A DNA stretch of 64,000 nucleotides from Ananas comosus (lineage: Eukaryota > Streptophyta > Magnoliopsida > Poales > Bromeliaceae): assembly GCF_001540865.1 (NCBI RefSeq), contig NC_033628.1:8029971-8093970 (forward strand), written 5' to 3'. Both the position numbers and the translations under genes were made by a program. The notes below the pieces were generated by a model. The model made no database searches and was not told where the DNA came from. It worked only from the letters and a program-made list of their open reading frames with translations. Every line of letters starts with the position of its first letter. Position 1 is the first letter of the stretch. Positions 1 through 9,811 of this stretch are shown in pieces.

Positions 1-526
1 ACTTCTTCTTCCTGCTGCTTGCACAAGCTCTCTTCTCTCAACTATCAACCCTCTATTTTCTAAAATCTTAACCAAACCTCACAAATAGGTAGTCAAAATT
101 TACAGAAAATTAAGAGGAACTCAGATCCAACAAAATATTAAAACTCTGGACCTCGCCAGAGCCGGAAAACCCTCCGGGAAAAAACTCTCACCAAAAATCT
201 TTGCAAGAAAGGTTCAAAATTTTTTTTTCAATAATCATCGTCCCCTTCATAAAACCTTGTAGGTTATTTATATCCTAATTACATCCAAGAATAACCAAAA
301 AAATCTCAACTAGAGATTTATCTAAAAGAAAAATAACCGAAAAAATCTTAACTAGAGATTTATCTAAAAGGAAAATATAACAAATATTCCTAACAAGAAA
401 ATCTTAAAAATAACAGAGTAAATCAAGAATAATCTTCAGATCCATATAGCGGGTTCGGGTGCCAACTTGCGTCGCCTTCATTGATAGACCTGAAACTCGG
501 GCGATGAGACGGGTCGGGTTCGGTCT
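1..526 (-). repeat. LTR fragment of element A family (extra copy)
   Basis: This stretch repeats the LTR segment seen at 528-1099 and is nearly identical to 10584-10881 of the other LTR of element A (I see about two differences over the shared 300 bases). It stops at the N at 527, a few bases before the expected terminal ctgcatca. It is closer to the distal LTR than to its neighbour at 528-1099, so it may be a misplaced contig end rather than a true tandem LTR. Confidence 0.75.
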
Positions 527-527
527 N
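527..527. other. Single-N contig join
   Basis: One undetermined base separates two copies of the same LTR segment. The duplicated flanks suggest unmerged contig ends. Confidence 0.85.
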
Positions 528-1099
528 GGAGCAGCGCCTCAAGGATCCACGTTTCCAAGCTTCGTCTTCAACCTCTTCTCTCAGCTGCTTGCACAAGCTC
601 TCCTCTCTACTCTCAACCTCTCTATTTTCTCAAATCTTACTCAATTCTCACAAATAAGTAGTCAAAATTTGCAGAAAATTAAGAGGAACTCAGATCCAAC
701 AAAATATTAAAACTCTGGACCTCGCCAGAACCGGAAAACCATCCGGGAAAAACTCTCACCAAAAATCTTTGCAGGAAAGGTTCAAAATTTTTATTCAATA
801 ATCATCGTCCCCTTTTCATAAAACCTTGTAGGTTATTTATATCCTAATTACATCCGAGAATAACGAAAAAAATCTCAACTAGAGATTTATCTAAAAGGAA
901 AATAACCAAAAAATTTTAACTACAGATTTATCTAAAAGAAAAATATAACAAATATTCCTAACAAGAAAATCTTAAAATAACAGAGTAAATCAAAAATAAT
1001 TTTCAGATCCATATAGCGGGTTCGGGTGTCAACTTGCTCTGCCTTCGCTGATAGACCTGAAACTTGGGCCATGAGACGGGTCGGGTTCGGTCTGCATCA
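528..1099 (-). repeat. 3' LTR of element A (partial)
   Basis: The inner end on the minus strand starts TGATGCAG directly after a purine tract. The sequence matches 10584-10889 with a few percent divergence. The outer part is cut by the N at 527. The integrase reading frame runs about 97 bases into this LTR before its stop at 1003. Confidence 0.85.
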
Positions 1100-3136
1100 T
1101 CTCTCCCCGGCTTGGAAAAATCCGACTCTGACGGATTATGGCTGATGTAGTCCTCATAGAGATCTGGAGCAATGTCTCTAAGCTCGTGTTCCGGTATCCA
1201 TGTCACTTCTTCATCTGGTCGGGATGCCCACTTTACCATAAAGCTACGCGAATCTCCTGATCGTGTAATAACAACTCGGTCGTCGAGAACCTGTTCGATT
1301 TCTTCTTTCTTTCTCGGTATGGGAGGGATTGGAAGTGGAGGAGGAGGTTGACGTGGAGATATATTTATGGAGATGGGATTCTCAATGGAAAGAGGCTCAT
1401 GGTAGTGGCTCAGATCCTCGATATTGACCATTGAGTTAAACCCGATATTAGCAGGCAAATCCAAGACATAAGCATTTGGATTCAGTTGTTTCAAGATTTT
1501 GAATGGACCCAAATTTCTTGCATGTAGCTTTTTCACTGTACCGCTGCGAAATCGTTCTGGTCGAACCCTTACCATAACCATATCTCCTTCTTTAAAATTT
1601 CCTTTACGCCGACGTTCATTTGCTTTATTTGCGTAAATCTCAGTTTTTAAAATAATTGCTCGTCTTATTTTATCATGCAATTCTTTTATATGTTGAACAA
1701 AGGCTTCAGCATGTTGGCTTGACCTATAGTCTACAGGTAACGGAATTAGGTCAATGGGTGTCCTAGGGTTGTAACCAGTGACAATCTCAAACGGACTCAT
1801 TCCAGTGGTGCGATTAACTGAATTATTATAGGCAAATTCGGCCATAGGTAAAACGCTATCCCAGTTCCTAGTGTGATCACCCACTAGACAACGTAATAAA
1901 TCTCCTAGGCTTCGATTAACAACCTCAGTTTGGCCATCTGTTTGTGGGTGATATGGTGAAGAAAATTGTAATTTAGTGTTCATTAATTTCCACATTGTCT
2001 TCCAAAAATAACTCACAAACCGCACATCTCTATCACTCACAATAGTCTTTGGTAGTCCATGCAATTTTATGACGTGATCAACAAAAAGCTTCGCTACATG
2101 GGTGGCGTCAGAAGTCTTCCTACATGGTATAAAATGTGCCATTTTTGAAAACCTATCAACCACAACTAAAATCGAATCGTGACCTCGAATGGTTTTAGGA
2201 AGTCCTAGAACAAAGTCCATGCTAAGATCTTGCCAGGGGGCGTGAGGTATAGGTAAAGGTGTATATAATCCAATATTTTTTCGCTTTCCTTTACCGGTCT
2301 GACATATACCACACTGGGCAACAACACGTGCAACATCTCGTTTAAGACTTGGCCAAAAGAAACGATCCTCTACCAAAATAATGGTCTTATCCCTACCAAA
2401 ATGCCCTGCTAAACCTCCAGAATGCAATTCCCAAATCATGAAATCTCTCAATGAACCTTGGGGAACACACAAACGTCTACCCTTAAATAAATATCCATCA
2501 TGAATAACAAAATCAGGGTTATCATGCAATCCATCAAGAATATTCTTATAAGTCTCACCAAAATCTGGACACGTGGGATATTCGTCTTTAACTCGATCAA
2601 ACCCTATGACTTGTGTTCCTACAGCATGCAAAGTCATGATAACACGACTAAGAGCATCGGCAGCTCTGTTTTCGATACCAGCAACATGCTTAAGAACATA
2701 GGTATATTCCTCAAGAAACGCAACCCACTTGGCATGCCGTGAATTTAATTTCTTTTGCGACTTAAGATAGCTAAGGGCTTGATGGTCCGAAAGTAAAACA
2801 AACTCCTTAGGTAATAAATAATGTCGCCAATATCGTAGGGCTTGCACAATTGCATACAATTCCTTGTCGTACGTGGAGTATTTCATCTTTGCCTCATTCA
2901 ATTTTTCGCTAAAATAAGCAATTGGATGACCTTCTTGACTCAAGATTCCACCTATTCCTACTCCAGATGCATCGCACGAAACCTCAAAGATCTTCTCAAA
3001 ATCAGGTAATCTCAAAACAGGTGGATTAGCCATTCGTTCCTTAATTTCATTAAATGCCTTACTTGCACCCTTGGTCTATGTGAATTCTCCCTTTTTCATG
3101 CAATTTGTAATTGGAGCCATAATGGTACTAAAACCT
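1003..3136 (-). pseudogene. Element A RNase H, integrase and chromodomain
   Basis: The minus-strand frame from 3033 encodes 676 residues. In order it has an RT-linked RNase H (SCDASGVGIGG, YSTYDKELYAIV, LLSDHQAL), an integrase zinc-binding region (H...H and CGIC), a DDE core (D in MDFVLGLP, D in VSDRDVRF, E in GQTEVVNR), a GPF motif (LGPFKIL) and a C-terminal chromodomain-like block (SRSFMVKWASRPDEEVTWIP). The same frame continues upstream of 3033 through an in-frame TAG at 3076-3078 where relatives have Trp (EFT-stop-TKGA). A frameshift near 3150 separates it from the RT frame. It would insert cDNA, with the chromodomain guiding targeting, but it is cut off from RT and not functional as a polyprotein. 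Confidence 0.9.
1100..1113 (-). other. Polypurine tract of element A
   Basis: On the minus strand AAGCCGGGGAGAGA lies immediately upstream of the LTR start TGATGCAG, the place and composition expected for the plus-strand primer of a gypsy element. Confidence 0.7.
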
Positions 3137-3709
3137 CTAATGAATCTTCGGTAGACTATGAAAACTTCTAACATCATGAATATTTTGCGATTGGGGCCAC
3201 TGTTGGATTGCTTTGACCTTATCGGGATCAGCTGACACTCCATTTACAGATACTACAAAGCCTAAGAAAACAACCTTAGGTTGCATGAAAACACATTTCT
3301 TGGTATTGATGTAAAGCTTTTCTCTCCTAAGAGTGTCTAAAACTTGCCTAAGGTGACTTAGGTGTTCATCTTCGGTCTTACTATAAATCAGAATATCGTT
3401 GAAATAGACTACAAGGAATTTTCCTATGAAAGGTCGAAGCACTTGATTCATGACTCGCATGAAGGTACTTGGGGCATTCGTCAATCCGAATGGCATGACC
3501 AACCATTCGTACAAACCTTCCTTCGTTTTAAAGGCAGTTTTCCACTCATCTCCTTGTCTAATTCTTATTTGATGATACCCGCTTCTAAGATCAATTTTTG
3601 TAAAGATTATGGATCCAGCCATCATATCAAGCATATAATCCAATCGAGGAATCGAAAATCTATACTTAATAGTGATCTTGTTGATGGCTCGACTATCGAT
3701 GCACATTCG
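3137..3709 (-). pseudogene. Element A reverse transcriptase (inactivated)
   Basis: The minus-strand frame shows the core RT blocks: [67 protein letters not shown], the catalytic box and FLGFVVS. The catalytic box reads YFNDIL, not YFDDIL: the first Asp of the metal-binding pair is Asn (AAC, plus-strand gtt at 3398-3400). Upstream the frame is interrupted by TGA at 3710-3712 exactly where relatives have Trp in KDGTWRMCID. Downstream it frameshifts near 3150 after VRSFHSL. Confidence 0.92.
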
Positions 3710-4561
3710 TCAAGTTCCATCCTTCCTAGGAGTAAGGAGTGCCGGGACTGCACAAGGACTCATACTCTCCCTAATGAAACCTTTTCTAACCAAGTCCTCT
3801 ACTTGACGTTTTAATTCACCATGCTCCTTAGGGTTCATCCTATAATGTGGCAGGTTTGGCAATGATGATCCAGGCACCAAATCTATCGCATGTTGAATAT
3901 CTCTCATGGGTGGCAGCTCATCAGGTAACTCGTCTGGGGTCAAATCAGAATAGTCAGATAATAGGTTTCGAAGGTTCAATGGCAGATCAGGTTCAAGGGA
4001 AGGCTTCTCTACCTCTCGAACAACTAATGCGTAAACAACGGCAGAACTAGCCTCCATACAAAATTGCTTCTTGTTCAAGAAATAAAGCGGTCTAGTTTGC
4101 TCTACCAACCTATTTTCCTTAGATATGGTTGGTCCATTACGTGCATTAGATTGGCTGGTCGAATACTGAATCGGCTTAGGTCGGTGAGGTCTTAGCACGA
4201 TCTTTTTCTTATCATGAGTGAAGGTGTATGTGTTTTGACGGCCATAATGTGTAACATCATGATCATACCACCATGGTCGTCCCAAAAGAATGTGTCCGAC
4301 ATCCATCGGGAGGACATCACACCATACTTGATCCCTATATGTAGCAAAGTTGAGAGGGACCAAATATCGCTCAGTGACAGGTATCGTAGTCTTATCTACC
4401 CAAGCAACTCTAATGGGATTTGGATGTGGTTCAGGGGTCAACTTCATTCGGTCAAGGGCTGTTTTGGCTACCACATTCATGCAACTGCCGCCATCAATAA
4501 CGACCTTGCATACCTTATCCCCGCACTTGGTATAAGTGTGGAAGATAGCAGTGCGTCGCTA
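3710..4561 (-). pseudogene. Element A protease and pro-RT linker
   Basis: An open minus-strand frame of 256 residues from 4480, extending in frame upstream to a TAG at 4559-4561. It has the gypsy aspartic protease signature in its DGG form (VVIDGGSCMNVV), followed by VLPMDVGHILLGRPWWYDHDVTH, a strongly conserved protease block of plant chromoviruses. The C-terminal part leads into RT (PHYRMNPKEHGELKRQVEDL...KDGT). It ends at a TGA that replaces a conserved Trp. The upstream TAG may also be a former Trp or Gln codon. Confidence 0.85.
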
Positions 4562-5107
4562 GTCACCCTCATCCTCCTTCGTGGTAAGAACACAACGGAC
4601 GACTTGTAGTGGAATGGTGTCGTCTAGGTCATCTACGTATGCGCTCTCATCCTCGTCACTTGGATACTCCTCAGTCTCATGCACTACTTCCTCTAAATCA
4701 TCTTCATCATTTTTCATCATCAAGTTACGCTTTTGTGGACACTTATTCGAGTAATGGCCCATTCCTTCACAGTTAAAACACTTCACTCGAGAAAGGTCTT
4801 GTTTAGTTCCTTCGACTAAAGATTTTCCCCTAGAATCTCGATTAGGTTGATTGAAGGTACGATTGACTTACCAGTGTTTTGGTTTCTATCGGTCCACTTC
4901 TTAGTACTTGACTCCCCGGCTTGGTAACCGAAACGCCTAGTAGGAGGTTTAAGATAACGTTCATATTCGAGTGCGAGTTGGAACGCATCCTCTACGGTGT
5001 TTACTCGATGGGGTGTAATCTCTTTCTGGATTTCCTCACGTAATCCTCTCCTAAACCGGGCCAACGTCACGTCCTCTTCTTCCTGGACATTACACCTAAC
5101 AGAAATC
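4562..5107 (-). pseudogene. Element A gag, C-terminal part with zinc knuckle
   Basis: Two minus-strand frames. The first (to about 4816) reads EEEDVTLARFRRGLREEI...TVEDAFQLALEYERYLKPPTRRFGYQ, the end of a gypsy capsid domain. After a frameshift near 4870 the second contains the CCHC knuckle CFNCEGMGHYSNKC at about 4745-4786, then an acidic linker (NDEDDLEEVV, SDEDESAYVDD). The N-terminal capsid half lies at 9284-9782, with element B between. About 40 residues expected between the two halves are absent from the window. Confidence 0.85.
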
Positions 5108-5169
5108 TGTCAGGCCCGGGTACCAGCGGAAGCATATCCGGTACGTAAACAGACCCGTCATACACCTGC
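5108..5169 (-). repeat. Remnant of the 3' LTR of element B
   Basis: About 60 bases match the LTR end at 6880-6941 (tgtca, then gggtaccagcggaagcatat, then gtacgtaaacagaccc). Beyond the shared cacctgc the sequence switches to gag coding sequence. Deletion at this short homology removed pol and most of the LTR. Confidence 0.8.
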
Positions 5170-6582
5170 TACGACCTCCTCTGCTGCTGCGGCCTCCTCT
5201 GTCTGGGCGGCATACATACGCTCGCTCGAACACTGCCGAGGACTCTCAGACTGCCGCTGTCCCGGTGGTCGTCTATACTGAGAGGGTGCTGTCGGGGTCC
5301 CCTGGCTCGGAGCTGAAGGTGCAGGTGCAGATGCTAATGATGGGGCAGGCGAAGAACCTCTCGGGCACTCTGAACGATAGTGGCCCTCCTGGCCGCAGAT
5401 AAAACACTTACCCCCACGTTGTGGACACTGTGGCGGAAAGTGAGGCCCACCACAAATGACACAACGTGGCTGTCGACGACGCTCAGATGCTCCATAGGGT
5501 GCTGAAGAATCTCGACCCCTCGACTGCCCGATTGGCCTCTCGGATACTTCGGTGGTCTCCTGAAGGATTGCTGACCACTGCTCTCAACCGCTGGCCTCTT
5601 TCCTTTACTTCGATCCACAACATCTCTTTCTTTCATAATCTCCGCCCCTTTCTCAACAATCAAGACCCGGTTCACCACTTCCCGGTAAGTAGAGAGGTTT
5701 GATGCCTGGACGAATCTAAAAATTGCAGGCCGCAAACCCATCTCAAAAATACGGGCCTTATCCTCATCATCTCGAACCACAAAAGGAACACAGTGCAGTA
5801 ATCGGGAGAACTCTCGCTCATACTCTGCTATTGTCCTGTCTCCCTGCCTCAGATTTCTCAGGTCCTTTTCTATCTGCCTCTTTACACTCTGTGGAAAGTA
5901 GGTTGTCAACAGTAATTCCTTGAATCTCGTCCAAGTGATCGCTGACAAATCCACACGGGGGTCCTCACGAATATCTACCCACCACCTGTAAGCCTCGCCG
6001 TCCAAATGGTGCGTCGCGAACCAAACTCTGTATCGCTCCTCAACAAAAGTATCATAGAATAGTTTCTCCATGTGCATCAACCATTTCTCGACTACCCAAT
6101 GATCGGCTTTTTCCCTGTCAAAAATACGAGGGTTCATTCAGTTGCTCCATCATTCGCTCTCGCTTCTCAATCCCCACCATCTCAGGTAACACTGTCCCTG
6201 CCGTAGCCACATGCACGGGTGGTACAACTGTCTCCTGTCGGGGCTCTACCCTTGGAGCTACTGGGGGTGTGTCTGGTACTGGTGACTGTGCTCTCACTGT
6301 CGCATCCCTGTCTGGTACTGTAGGTATAGGATCATGAATCTCTCTGTCGGTCGTCTGCCGCAGTAGTAAATCCTCTAACCTCTTCATCCTGTCCTCCTGT
6401 CGACGCGCGGCATCCATCTGCTGTCGCGCTGCCGCAGCCTGCTGAGTAACCAAATCCGTCATCATCGCGAGCTGATCCTGCAACTCATGGATCCCACTAG
6501 ATCCAGAAGTAACGGAGGTCCCGACTTCCTCTGCATCCGCCGCCTCAGCTGCCCCAGCGGCTCTCGAACGAGTCAAAGGCAT
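5170..6582 (-). pseudogene. Element B gag polyprotein (frameshifted)
   Basis: Starts at ATG 6580-6582 (MPLTRSRAAGAAEAADAEEV). An N-terminal region with a predicted coiled coil (QLAMMTDLVTQQAAAARQQ) is followed, after a frameshift near 6130, by the capsid-like domain in the second frame (ADHWVVEKWLMHMEKLF, AYRWWVDIRE, RFKELLLTTYFPQSVKRQ, LRQGDRTIAEYEREFSRLL). A second frameshift near 5510 moves into a frame with two zinc knuckles, CVICGGPHFPPQC and CFICGQEGHYRSEC (about 5380-5470). The Pro/Ser/Gln-rich tail ends at the deletion junction with the LTR remnant. Relatives continue into protease here; that part is gone. Confidence 0.85.
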
Positions 6583-6858
6583 CTTGAGCTACAGCACAAA
6601 AACAAACATAGATTAATAAAACCTATACTATTGAACCTTTACTTCAGATATAAGCCAGCTAATGAAGCGAAAGTAATGAAATGTAACATATACTAACTTT
6701 CGATGTCATGTTGTCGGTCGTCAACGTGGCCCTCTGCAAAGTTAGTAATGATACATTTCGATCAACCCCAACCATTTGGAGTTTATAGATTATCCAATCA
6801 AAGTACTTTCGCTAACAACCAGCCTAAGGTTTGCTAGGTCTACTAAGACTCAACCCTA

Positions 6859-6871
6859 GGCTCTGATACCA
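6859..6871 (-). other. Primer binding site of element B
   Basis: The minus strand reads TGGTATCAGAGCC eight bases inside the LTR end TGACA. This matches the 3' end of plant initiator Met tRNA. Confidence 0.85.
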
Positions 6872-6879
6872 CTATAATC

Positions 6880-9255
6880 TGTCATGCACGGGTACCAGCG
6901 GAAGCATATCCTGTACGTAAACAGACCCGCCATACACCTGCAGTATATAAGGCGTCTACAAGAAAGCAAGTCGATAGGCGAAAAACATAGAGACATCCTA
7001 TCCTGATATCAGAGCAAAGTATAAGTCCAAATACTATCAACAGAGAAACAAAAAGTAACCAATCCAAAAAAATTCTACATCATGAAGAAATATAAAAACT
7101 ATAATCTCAGGTTCCAAAACTCATATACATCACAAGATACACAAAATATCTGTACAATGGTAGTCTCTCTATACACTGGACATTACCCTTGGCCGTAGTC
7201 CGAGTAGCAAGGTGATCGACTAGCAAGCTCCTAGCAATATCTAGCTAGACGCGACTCCCTTGCCACCATCCCTAGCCTCTCNCTAGCTAGACGCGACTCC
7301 CTTGCCACCATCCCTAGCCTCTCCTATAGATGGCTCTGTAAAAACAACCGTAAAAGGGCGTGAGAACTATTAACAATAGTTCCCAGTGGGTAAGCCGCCA
7401 GCCTCAGCGAATTACACCACTAGACTTATGATGTACTAAGTGAAAGTAAAAGCGATAGTTGCATGATATATATATATATACAATACTAACAGGTAATAGA
7501 CATGTAATCAACATGTAATCATGATTTCTGCAGTAATGAATCAACTGAATAATAGAAGCATAGCAACTACTATAAGCATGAATATAAACATGGATGTGTA
7601 AGTAAATACTGTACACTATAACTGATGAGCATTCATTACTGTCCTTTATCATCTAGTACTTTCATTTCATTTATAAGGACCTACTCAAGATAGTCTAGCT
7701 TGCGCTGCGCCTAATGGCCCCGTGGTAGTATACACTTCCCACGGCAATCCACTTCGGCACCCAATCCCACACGGGCGAGCAACTATCGCGTAGACCAACT
7801 CCGGAGTGCCGGCTTGTAGGGAGCGACCCTCACAAGCGTGTGCGAATAAGCAGGATGGCAAGCAAGCAAAGTCCATAATCCAATACATCTCAATCATCAT
7901 GTTTTATCTTGCAATGTTCTCACTTTCGATCCTTTGATCGGGATTTCAATATAACAAGTATTGAACATAGCTAGTATCCACTAGATTAGTAATCATGTAA
8001 GAGTAATGCTAATTTACATATAGCATTAGAAACTTTCCACTATCATAGCACTATGGTTATAGTCACAAAGCATGTCATTGTTCTCTACTTTATAATCAAT
8101 AAAGTCATAAGATTGTTATTGTTCTCTACTTTAAGAACATACTAGATTGTCCATGAATCATTCAACTAAGTCAAACATATACATGTTTACTTCTATGCAT
8201 GAATTTCTCTACTTAAGAGAGATTTCAATTCACTACACATACATATAGCAACTATGATGGTGATAATGTTCTGAATCTATGTCGATTCCCAAGTTACGCA
8301 AAACGCATTCATATGCTATTTCTATAGTATCATATAGAACATAGGGAAGCTTCACTTGCTCTGGTTAGGTCAAACCCACCTATCACTAAGCTCCAATCAA
8401 ATCAACGACGTCCCGAAATTCAGCTCTACTAGACTTCAGCCCTGCTGAAAACAAAGCATCAAAACAGCGTCGAGGCGATTACTTATACATAAGAATCCAA
8501 TTTCGGCAAAATTCTCAATTAATACAAGGTGGAAGCTTAATTCCCTGTTTTGGCTCCATTTAATACCTCAAGTTAAGCTTCCAAAATCCCTCATGTATCA
8601 ACCGGAGATAATCCGAAGGTCCGTTGCAAGCCTGCTGCGAACAATTTCCAAAACGGCATCAAAACGCTCAAATATAAGTTAATATCGCCGAAATCCTGCG
8701 AAATCAATTTTAGAACTGAAGTTTCTATTTACCCTTGGTTAAAATATCCTCCAAACCAGCTTCCAAGAGCACAGGTTTAGCTCAAAGAGGCTCAAAAATC
8801 TGTTGCAATGAATTCATTCCAAACAGCATCAATTACTCGATTAAACGTCATATAGTCCTAAAATTATGTCATTAGTTGACTAATTACCTTTGTTCAGTTT
8901 TGACAGCTTATTCCTGATCCAAGGTGGTTAAATCACAACTAATTAACTCCTCTCAAGCTGCTGAAATCCTCCACGAACTCAGCTGGGAGCAATAAAACCG
9001 AAACGCATCAAAATCGGATACTAAACCACAAACTAGAGGGTGATTGAGCTAAAAACCTCTCTAAAGCTTTCTTTCAGCAACTCCCAATAATAGACATGGA
9101 AAACACTGCTAAAAACACTTCACTTTACCTTTTAAAAGCTGACCCTAAGTCCACTCAACCAGCAAGCGTCGAACGGGACGCGAAATCGGCGCAAAACGGT
9201 GACTTTTACTCGTAGAGAGAGAAACCCTAGAGAGAGAGAGAGGGAGAAGGGGAAG
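6880..9255 (-). repeat. 5' LTR of element B (outer end missing)
   Basis: On the minus strand the LTR ends TGCATGACA. About 500 bases inside is the block CTTACCCACTGGGAACTA...GTTCTCAC (around 7360-7400), which recurs in the LTRs of element C (15020-15090) and the solo LTR (61080-61140). At least 2376 bases are present. The pyrimidine-rich end at 9210-9255 corresponds to the promoter-side region of LTR C, so roughly 500 bases of U3 are missing beyond the HindIII site. Small open frames inside are not genes. Confidence 0.75.
7241..7323. repeat. 41-bp exact duplication around a single N
   Basis: 7241-7281 and 7283-7323 are identical and separated only by the N at 7282. This is most simply an unmerged contig overlap. 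Confidence 0.9.
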
Positions 9256-9282
9256 AAGCTTGAGTATTCTATAGTGTCACCT
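9256..9282 (+). other. BAC cloning-vector sequence (HindIII site + SP6)
   Basis: AAGCTT is followed by GAGTATTCTATAGTGTCACCT, the HindIII/SP6-promoter flank of pBeloBAC11/pIndigoBAC-type vectors read from the insert outwards (recalled from common vector maps). It breaks off at the N at 9283. This is contamination, not plant DNA. It marks the end of a BAC insert. Confidence 0.93.
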
Positions 9283-9283
9283 N

Positions 9284-9782
9284 TGGCCTTCATCTCATCC
9301 CACAACGTGATCGGTGCTTGCCTAGACCTAGCCAATTGTCGCTCAACACTCACCCAATATTGTTTGGCTGCCTCTACAAGTTTTATTTTGGTAAAGCGAA
9401 CGCGACGGTCATCGGACATATCGTACCAATCAAAAAATTGATCCATATTAGTCAGCCAATCAGTGAAAGTCTTAGGATCAAATCTACCATCAAAAGTTGG
9501 GGCTTCAATTTTGATCTTTTTGGTAATGTCGTCACCTAGTGGGAAATTATGTCTAGGGAGGTCCGGATGGTTTTCATGGCGTTGGGCTCTGAGGGCTGTT
9601 CTATCAGGAGTAGCAGTCGCAATGCCTACTACGGTTTGACTAGTCTCAAGGATGGCCACACGATCCCCTATGTCATCTAATTTAGTGTTCAAAGCAGTCA
9701 ATTGTTGTAAAATTTGATCCATTGCAGTGGGTTCCAAAGACATTGGTACAGGATGATAAATTTTACCACTTCTAAGGATCAT
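9284..9782 (-). pseudogene. Element A gag, N-terminal part
   Basis: Starts at ATG 9780-9782 (MILRSGKIYHPVPMSLEP) about 15 bases downstream of the PBS. A short coiled-coil region (MDQILQQLTALNTKLDDIGDRVAILE) precedes the capsid start: KIKIEAPTFDGRFDPKTFTDW, MDQFFDWYDMSDDRRVRFTKIKL, AAKQYWVSVE, APITLWDEMKA. The frame is cut at the N at 9283 and is followed by vector sequence. The C-terminal half of the same gag lies at 4562-5107. Confidence 0.88.
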
Positions 9783-9796
9783 GCATTAACCTAGGT

Positions 9797-9807
9797 CTCT
9801 GATACCA
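9797..9807 (-). other. Primer binding site of element A
   Basis: The minus strand reads TGGTATCAGAG four bases after the LTR end CTGCATCA. It is complementary to the 3' end of initiator Met tRNA, as in most plant gypsy elements. Confidence 0.85.
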
Positions 9808-9811
9808 AATC

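Larger units (their letters stand above)
5108..9261 (-). mobile_element. Element B: gag-only remnant of a long-LTR gypsy
   Basis: Reads on the minus strand: a long LTR ending TGACA at 6880 (outer end cut at the HindIII site 9256-9261), a Met-tRNA PBS, a gag with two zinc knuckles, then a fusion to the last ~60 bases of the 3' LTR (5108-5169). No protease, RT or integrase remains. Junction 5107/5108 lies directly inside the gag of element A, so B inserted into A. LTR ends and gag knuckles match element C, indicating one family (Del/Tekay-like). Confidence 0.8.

Noticed and set aside
1003..5107. Endogenous pararetrovirus
   Set aside because: The integrase, chromodomain, LTRs and Met-tRNA PBS identify a Ty3/gypsy element; no movement or coat protein motif is seen.
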